The notes below the pieces were generated by a model that had not been told where the DNA came from, made no database searches, and saw only the letters and a program-made list of their open reading frames with translations. Below are positions 59,607 to 64,000 of a DNA stretch of 64,000 bases, piece by piece. The stretch is from Bradyrhizobium sp. CSS354 (GTDB lineage Bacteria > Pseudomonadota > Alphaproteobacteria > Rhizobiales > Xanthobacteraceae), in the NCBI RefSeq assembly GCF_029051725.1, contig NZ_JAACFU010000019.1:62001-126000 (forward strand), given 5' to 3'. The position numbers and the translations under genes were made by a program. The first letter of the stretch is position 1; each line of letters starts with the position of its first letter.

Positions 59607-59965
59607 ACGACCTCATTGGAAAGGTGTCCCGCGTTCTTTAACTCTAGAGCGTCACAGGCCCTCCGGCGAGTGGGAATATCTATCCAGAGGCGGGGCGATG
59701 CCGACGGTAGGCGTGCCCCTTCATCGCCATCAGGGTCCTGTGGAGGGCGCGAGTTTGTGCGGGGACCGCGCGACCGCGTCGTATGAATATATTTGCAAAT
59801 CATCACACCGCCCTAAATTTTGTGCAATCCGGTACACAAATGCGCCGCTCCAAGGCAGAAGCAGAAACGGACATCAAACTGGAAATGCTTGCTGCCCGCA
59901 GGTGAAGCAGGCTTTCGGCCAATGTCTGCCAAGGTCCGAAAGGGCCACAAGCGATCAGCGGCCCG
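59607..59965. other. Gene-free stretch upstream of the ABC_sub_bind gene
   Basis: About 360 bases. It holds a AACGGACATCAAACTGG motif near 59870 and an inverse relative near 59910-59945 (GGCCAATGTCTGCCAAGG on the plus strand), members of the loose TGTGACCC...GGACAT repeat family. It presumably includes the promoter of the binding-protein gene. No reliable gene seen. Confidence 0.4.
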
Positions 59966-60202
59966 TCAGTCATGCTGGCCGGATGAGTTCGTGCCATCGT
60001 ATATCGGTTCCCTTGTCGAGCTGATGTCCTTTGGTCGCGTGTCGCTCTGCCGCTCTGATGGTCGCGACGGTCGAGCCTTCTTCAAGCATTTCAACGCAGC
60101 CCGAGCGTGGCGAGCGGCTTCTTCGTTACCTGTTTTTTCAATCTCTTCGACAGCCCAAGCCAAATACTGAATGGCGGTGTCATGATGAGCAGGGTCCGAC
60201 AT
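59966..60202 (-). CDS. Small conserved hypothetical protein (78 residues)
   Basis: Starts MSDPAHHDTAIQYLAWAVEEIEKTGNEEAARHARAALKC in successive blocks; a long amphipathic helix is followed by a basic, probably disordered tail. The AIQYLAxAVEEIEKTGNxxAARHARxAL pattern is common among small Bradyrhizobium proteins (recollection, unchecked). Function unknown. Confidence 0.65.
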   Translation of the reverse strand: MSDPAHHDTAIQYLAWAVEEIEKTGNEEAARHARAALKCLKKARPSRPSERQSDTRPKDISSTREPIYDGTNSSGQHD

Positions 60203-60381
60203 TGACCGACCTTGTAGTTGTGGTCCTTCAAAACTCCTCTAACGCTCAGTCGCAGCAGTCGGATCACATTCGTATCAAACCGTTCAGCGCGGGCACGTTG
60301 GCTCACGACGTCGGTTCCATCCAACACTGGGCATCTTGTACCGCACACACGGGTTGGGTCCGGGTCGAGACTGGCCGCCCG

Positions 60382-60936
60382 TCATTTGCTCCGCTGCTTG
60401 CTCCCCCACAGCCGATAGGCTTCGTCCTCATAGGGGTCCGGCTCTGTCGGCGGCGGCATCAGCTTCGCGCCCTCGCTGCGGAAGTGGTCGAGACCGCGAC
60501 CAAGCTTGCGGCCTTGGAGCGTGTGCTGATCGAACGCCCAATCAGGCACCTGCGGCGCGAACCCTTCGAGCATCGACCGCAGCCCGATGGCGGCGGCGAA
60601 GTGGCAGCCCGCGCGGGACTTCGGCGACCGGCACATGATCCTGATGCAGTTGCCGACCATCAGCCGGGCTTCGCCAATACTCTTGCTGTAGCGGTCCCTC
60701 GATTGCGCCAGCGCTGTCGCGACGAACGGCACGACCCACGGTGCAGCCAGCGTGTCGAGGTCTTCATGGCAAATGACTTCGAGGCGATTGCAAACCATCG
60801 AGTGAAACGCTTTCGAGGTGTGCATCAGCTCGACCGCGAACTCCATCGCCTCGCGCTCAAGGCCGCGCCTGATCGACTTCTGAATGGCTGAGACGCACGC
60901 CATCGCGGGAAGGCCGTTCTTGGTGTCGGGGATCAT
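60382..60936 (-). CDS. MgsA/RarA C-terminal-like domain protein
   Basis: A 184-residue protein starting MIPDTKNGLPAMACVSAIQKS. The part SAIQKSIRRGLEREAMEFAVELM, then CNRLEVICHEDLD, RLMVGNCIRIMCRSPKSR and HFAAAIGLRSML resembles the helical C-terminal region of MgsA/RarA AAA+ ATPases (PF12002 type), but no ATPase domain is attached. Stand-alone copies occur in phages and islands. Its ATG overlaps the stop of an upstream 55-residue gene. The long extension to 61182 in the same frame is rejected. Confidence 0.65.
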   Translation of the reverse strand: MIPDTKNGLPAMACVSAIQKSIRRGLEREAMEFAVELMHTSKAFHSMVCNRLEVICHEDLDTLAAPWVVPFVATALAQSRDRYSKSIGEARLMVGNCIRIMCRSPKSRAGCHFAAAIGLRSMLEGFAPQVPDWAFDQHTLQGRKLGRGLDHFRSEGAKLMPPPTEPDPYEDEAYRLWGSKQRSK

Positions 60937-61100
60937 CGGGCCGCTCCGTCTTGCCTGACGGCGATGACTATGGTCTTGCCCGCGACCTTTGCCGCGACGA
61001 GGGCGCGAGCCTGATCGAGCGAATAGGCGTAGACGGTGAACAGCGGCTTCGGGCTCTGGCCGGGGACCGGCTGGAGGACGGTGAAGGGCTTTGTTCGCAT
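60933..61100 (-). CDS. Small hypothetical protein (55 residues), coupled to the MgsA-like gene
   Basis: ATG at 61100 opens 55 residues (starting MRTKPFTVLQPVPGQSPKP, ending IVIAVRQDGAAR) that stop in an ATGA overlap with the next gene's start. The overlap, codon use and shape (two strands and a helix: FTVYAYSLDQARALVAAKVAGKTIVIAV in family-like blocks) support a real gene. It is too short to be recognised by similarity. Likely co-translated with the MgsA-like protein. Confidence 0.7.
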   Translation of the reverse strand: MRTKPFTVLQPVPGQSPKPLFTVYAYSLDQARALVAAKVAGKTIVIAVRQDGAAR

Positions 61101-61183
61101 GTGGCTTGCTCCGGGTTGAAAGCCCGGACGAACGCATCCGAGCCTCCAGCTTCAGCCAGAGAAACCGCTCGCAGTAAAACACT

Positions 61184-61217
61184 GATTTTCACGGGAAAAT
61201 CATTGTTCAACATTGTT
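61184..61217. promoter_or_regulatory. Possible operator or promoter region of the small minus-strand operon
   Basis: GATTTTC (61184-61190) and GAAAATC (61195-61201) are a perfect seven-base inverted repeat with a four-base spacer. Directly beside it, CATTGTT occurs twice with a three-base gap (61201-61207 and 61211-61217), creating TGTTCAACA symmetry. It lies about 85-115 bases upstream of the 55-residue gene and is conspicuously A/T-rich in a G/C-rich setting. Confidence 0.45.
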
Positions 61218-61289
61218 TTCGGCCCTGTCATCGCCGCCGTCCATAATGCTGATTGACCGCCCCGTTGTGCCCGGCGCGCTATGAGCCGC

Positions 61290-61306
61290 AAGCCGTAGCG
61301 GCTTGC
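61290..61306. repeat. Small hairpin upstream of 61338 gene
   Basis: GCAAGCC (61288-61294) and GGCTTGC (61300-61306) pair perfectly with a five-base loop, 30 bases before the next plus-strand gene. Confidence 0.4.
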
Positions 61307-61337
61307 CGATGGCGGTCCTGCCGCGCTTCAATGGGCG

Positions 61338-61691
61338 ATGCCAATGCTCACCCGTCGCCGATACCCAGAACGCGCCCACTGCTGGCACATCTATTTCGGT
61401 GATGTGCATGTCGGCAGCATCGCAAAGTGCGTCGGCAATCCCGGAGCCGCCGAGCAATGGCAATGGCTATGCGGCTTCTATCCCGGCTCGAAACCCGGCG
61501 AACAGACCGGCGGCACCGCGATGACCTTTGACCAAGCGCGCGCCGACTTCGACGTGGCGTGGCGGAAGTTTTCGGCGAAGCGGACGGAGGCCGACTATCA
61601 GGCGTGGCGCGATCAGCGCGACTGGACCGCGCGGAAGTACGCCATGTGGGCGCGCGGCGAGCGGCTGCCGTCACAGCAGGCCCGCGTATGA
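61338..61691 (+). CDS. Conserved hypothetical protein of accessory regions
   Basis: A 117-residue soluble protein. The pattern RRRYPERAHCWHIYFGDVHVGSIAK, then GFYPGSKPGEQTGGTAMTFDQARADFDVAWRKF and DYQAWRDQRDWTARKYAMWARGERLPS is one I recognise from many Bradyrhizobium genomes, where it turns up next to phage and transposon genes. It has no assigned function. The first half is a beta-rich domain, the second a long helix with a Trp/Arg-rich core. Confidence 0.75.
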   Translation: MPMLTRRRYPERAHCWHIYFGDVHVGSIAKCVGNPGAAEQWQWLCGFYPGSKPGEQTGGTAMTFDQARADFDVAWRKFSAKRTEADYQAWRDQRDWTARKYAMWARGERLPSQQARV

Positions 61692-61722
61692 CGCAAGCCG
61701 GTGCGGACCTGTTCGCGTAGGA

Positions 61723-62187
61723 TCATTGAGCGGAAGCAGCTTCTCGGAAGATGGTATTGAGACGCTTGCCAAGTCTTGGCCCCAAAACGGCACAGTCCTT
61801 CTCGTCAACAGTGCTGTAGGCAAGCCTTATTTCCACGTCATTGCCTGCACTGCCTTCATGGCCGCTCACCGACGTGCCGAACACAACCGATAGTCCCGCG
61901 CCGCAGGACAGAACCCACGGGCTGTTCGGTGAAAGTACAAACGAAAAGAATTTTCCCATGATCGGATCGTGGATGATGACCACACCGTTCTCCGCGCGAA
62001 CTGCATCGGTGAGGCGTCGTTCGAGTTCTGCGCTGGCGCGATTTATGTCGCGCATCAGGTCAGCGTCTGCTTTTATCTGGTTTTCGGCTTCGGAAGAACG
62101 TTTTGACGCCACCTCTTTCTCCCCGCAGGCACTTAGGCCAACGAGGATGACCGGCAGCAAAAAGGCACTCGGGAATAATCTCGACAT
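61723..62187 (-). CDS. Putative lipoprotein of unknown function
   Basis: A 154-residue protein with a lipoprotein signal (LFPSAFLLPVILVGLSAC, lipobox LSAC, Cys near residue 20). Residues 25-55 form a charged coiled-coil-like helix (KRSSEAENQIKADADLMRDINRASAELERRL), and the C-terminal part is a small alpha/beta domain (VVIIHDPIMGKFFSFVLSPNSPWVLSC). It lies 21 bases after the DUF5131 gene on the same strand, so it may belong to the TcmP/DUF5131 transcript. No family recognised. Confidence 0.75.
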   Translation of the reverse strand: MSRLFPSAFLLPVILVGLSACGEKEVASKRSSEAENQIKADADLMRDINRASAELERRLTDAVRAENGVVIIHDPIMGKFFSFVLSPNSPWVLSCGAGLSVVFGTSVSGHEGSAGNDVEIRLAYSTVDEKDCAVLGPRLGKRLNTIFREAASAQ

Positions 62188-62208
62188 CATCGATCTGCCC
62201 CTCGCGGA

Positions 62209-62961
62209 TCAGGACATCGCCACGGCGCGCGGCATCTCATCGAACGTGCGCCCGCGATAGTGCCTGCCGGTGGTCTTCTTGCGAACGCCGCCCCACTGCT
62301 TGAAGAAGAAGGCGGTGCCTGCCTTGCGACATGCTGCTTCAATCTCCGCGACCCATTCCTCAGCCATCGTTCGCGAGCGCGGGCCGCTCTCTCCGCCGAC
62401 GATGGCCCAATGTATGCCCTTCAGATTGGCGCGAGCAACGGACCCGATCAACGGCTCGAACGAGACGAACCTGACGGCAGCATCGACCTTGCGCAGATCG
62501 TCAATGCGTCCGAGATAGTCCGCGCTCTCGACGCTGGTGCCGAGCCACACGTTCGGCAGCACTAGTAGCGATGCGGTGATCTGCGCCATCCGATCCGGTC
62601 GCTTCGTCAAAATCTGATAGGTGTGCTGCGGTGTCGCCTGCATCGCGCGCCAGACGGCGGCGACGAACTCGGCTGGCACGGCTTCGTGAAACAGGTCCGA
62701 CATCGAGTTCACGAAAATTCGGCGCGGCTTCTTCCAGCCTGCCGGTATGCCGAGCGCGTCGTGATCAAGCCTGACCCTGCCGGTCCAGACCGCGCGCTTG
62801 CCACTCTTGCGCGTTAGCCCGCGATATTTCTTCATGCCCATCGCGTCGAGCCGCGAGGCCATCCGCATCGCATAGCAGTTGGTGCAGCCGGGCGAGATGA
62901 CGGTGCAGCCAGCGACTGGGTTCCACGTCGCGTCGGTCCACTCGATTGAGGTGTCAGCCAT
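62209..62961 (-). CDS. DUF5131 family protein (phage Gp37/Gp68-like, three-Cys motif)
   Basis: A 250-residue protein starting MADTSIEWTDATWNPVAGCT. The three-Cys signature has Cys19, Cys26 and Cys29 (CTVISPGCTNCY), and the body carries VNSMSDLFHEAVP, YQILTKRPDRM, NVWLGTSVES, FVSFEPLIG and IVGGESGPRSR, the blocks of the Gp37/Gp68 family. The Cys spacing and the barrel-like repeated strands resemble radical-SAM-type iron-sulfur proteins, but that link is inference. Its start overlaps the TcmP stop by one base. The family is typically encoded with TcmP. Confidence 0.9.
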   Translation of the reverse strand: MADTSIEWTDATWNPVAGCTVISPGCTNCYAMRMASRLDAMGMKKYRGLTRKSGKRAVWTGRVRLDHDALGIPAGWKKPRRIFVNSMSDLFHEAVPAEFVAAVWRAMQATPQHTYQILTKRPDRMAQITASLLVLPNVWLGTSVESADYLGRIDDLRKVDAAVRFVSFEPLIGSVARANLKGIHWAIVGGESGPRSRTMAEEWVAEIEAACRKAGTAFFFKQWGGVRKKTTGRHYRGRTFDEMPRAVAMS

Positions 62962-63794
62962 CAGATGTCCATCGTTGTTTGTCGCATGGGATCACGGATC
63001 GCTTCCCACAGCTTCTGTCCAAGATCGTGAGCGCTGACGAACACAAGCCAATAGAGCCGCTGTCCTTTGGAGCCGACGATAAGCTCCACACCTTTTGCTG
63101 GCATCGTGCCGAGCTTTCGAATTTCGTCCATCCAGTATTTCATCAGGGCTGCCCTGAACGAATTTATGGCTTGGTTGGCGCTAACGTGGGCCTTCCAGCC
63201 GGGCGCAAAGGTGTCGAACACGCCGCCGGGTTTGCTGTAGTCATCAAGGTTGCGCTGAAGGTCCTGCACGCTGACGTGGATCAACATATCGACCTTCAGC
63301 TTCGAGAGCTTCCGGATGATGTCAAACGACAAGCCTTCGAGATTGTAGGGGTCTAAGAAGGCGAAATGCAGCCCGCTCGGGTTCACTGCCGCGACTATCT
63401 TATCGACGGCCACATCGGCGGGGTAGTTGTAGCAAGTGGCAGCACCACCGAGCGCGCGGACGCGCGCATCCACAGCAGACGAATTTCCGGCATCGAAATC
63501 GTTGAGGTGCATTTGCGTGAAGGGCACGTTGGCCTGCGCCGCCTTGAAGGCAACGAGCGGACTTCCATCGATGATCGTCTTAGTGCCCCTGATCAGTGAG
63601 CGTCCGGGACCTGAGAACAATTCGATATAGGTCGCTCCTGCGTGCCATGACGGCGGCGGCACGTACTTCTTTCGAGTTGCGCTGGAAATCTCAATGTACC
63701 GTTGCACGCGGGCATGCTTTTCAGATGCCCACGGACCAACCTCGCTGACGATCAGGCTGTCGGCGGGATCGACCTTAGGTGTTTCTTTGGCCAT
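62961..63794 (-). CDS. tcmP: Three-Cys-motif partner protein TcmP
   Basis: A 277-residue protein of the TcmP family. A methyltransferase-like motif I (IELFSGPG, residues 57-64), an acidic residue pair near the next strand (NDFDAGN, residues 98-104) and a late DPY motif (FAFLDPYNLEG, residues 145-154) are visible, suggesting a Rossmann fold that binds SAM. The conserved start WASEKHARVQRYIEI is a family hallmark. It is coupled directly to the DUF5131 gene. Function is unknown; the pair's name comes only from its co-occurrence with the three-Cys protein. Confidence 0.9.
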   Translation of the reverse strand: MAKETPKVDPADSLIVSEVGPWASEKHARVQRYIEISSATRKKYVPPPSWHAGATYIELFSGPGRSLIRGTKTIIDGSPLVAFKAAQANVPFTQMHLNDFDAGNSSAVDARVRALGGAATCYNYPADVAVDKIVAAVNPSGLHFAFLDPYNLEGLSFDIIRKLSKLKVDMLIHVSVQDLQRNLDDYSKPGGVFDTFAPGWKAHVSANQAINSFRAALMKYWMDEIRKLGTMPAKGVELIVGSKGQRLYWLVFVSAHDLGQKLWEAIRDPMRQTTMDI

Positions 63795-63900
63795 TGTGTT
63801 GCCCCCACGGCAGCACTACCACACTGCCGCAGGTTGAGGGTTAACGCCAAGGCACTTTCTCGAGGATTGCACCCGTCGCTCGCTCCCCTATCCTCCGGCC

Positions 63901-64000
63901 ATGATCCAGCGGCGGCGTCCCTCCGGCTTCGTCGAACCGTGCCAGCCGTCGAAGGTGGTCCGGCCACCGTCCGGCCGCCTGTGGGTCCATGAAATCAAAC
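63901..64000 (+). CDS. ATP-dependent DNA ligase, N-terminal fragment (truncated by window end)
   Basis: ATG at 63901 opens 33 codons to the window edge, starting MIQRRRPSGFVEPCQPSKVV and continuing to LWVHEIK. The VHEIK end is where the adenylated lysine motif (KxDG) of the LigD/ATP-dependent ligase family begins, and the preceding residues match stand-alone bacterial ATP-dependent ligases. It is read divergently from tcmP. Identification rests on the N-terminus only. Confidence 0.6.
   Translation, partial: MIQRRRPSGFVEPCQPSKVVRPPSGRLWVHEIK

Noticed and set aside
1..64000. CRISPR arrays, rRNA or tRNA genes
   Set aside because: No regular repeat-spacer series, no rRNA stretch, and no cloverleaf with CCA-type end seen other than the tmRNA acceptor piece.

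Overview
The window looks like a chromosomal segment of a Bradyrhizobium-type alphaproteobacterium (order Hyphomicrobiales). The evidence is high GC codon use throughout, a circularly permuted two-piece tmRNA with the tag ANDNFAPVAQAA, an SspB-alpha adaptor, large numbers of ABC and tripartite solute-binding proteins, and dispersed palindromic repeats. Species assignment is inference; no 16S rRNA gene, tRNA gene or CRISPR array was seen.

Layout. 1-6.6 kb: 3' part of a histidine kinase, then a minus-strand block with feoAB (ferrous iron uptake), a DUF4169/ribbon-helix-helix pair, fumC, sspB and, immediately upstream of sspB, the permuted ssrA (tmRNA) gene. 6.6-10.3 kb: two half-size chromate transporter genes and tctBA of a tripartite tricarboxylate transporter. 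10.4-18.4 kb: thyA, a GNAT acetyltransferase and folA (thymidylate/folate cycle), followed by a membrane proteostasis block hflK-hflC-DUF2065-degP, then serB and miaA diverging. 18.4-25.7 kb: branched-chain amino-acid synthesis, ilvB with a leader-peptide attenuator, a threonine dehydratase, ilvN, a methyltransferase, two exporter-type membrane proteins (EamA, LysE) and ilvC with a terminator. 26-31.7 kb: SDR, DUF1330, a membrane sulfatase-like transferase and a two-gene osmoprotectant ABC transporter with a permease-binding-protein fusion. 31.8-41.6 kb: a nitrate/sulfonate/taurine-type ABC importer, a NUDIX protein, a complete branched-chain-type ABC importer (binding protein, LivG, LivF, LivH, LivM) and ppk2. 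42.4-56.7 kb: MscS-family channel, small secreted and membrane proteins, an orphan TctC binding protein, malic enzyme, an RlpA-like lipoprotein, small unknown proteins, a Baeyer-Villiger monooxygenase-esterase fusion, a type-B carboxylesterase lacking the usual nucleophile, and a DODA-type dioxygenase.

56.7-64 kb is different in character: shorter genes, more A/T-rich coding sequence, long non-coding stretches, and proteins typical of accessory DNA (Sel1-repeat protein, orphan ABC binding protein, MgsA/RarA C-terminal-like protein with a 55-residue partner, DUF5131 'phage Gp37/Gp68' protein coupled to TcmP, and the start of an ATP-dependent DNA ligase). I read it as a genomic island or prophage remnant, though no integrase or att site is visible.

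The most interesting items are the ssrA-sspB adjacency, the ilv attenuator, the monooxygenase-esterase fusion with a changed signature residue, the nucleophile-less carboxylesterase, and the TcmP-DUF5131 two-gene module, which has no established function known to me.
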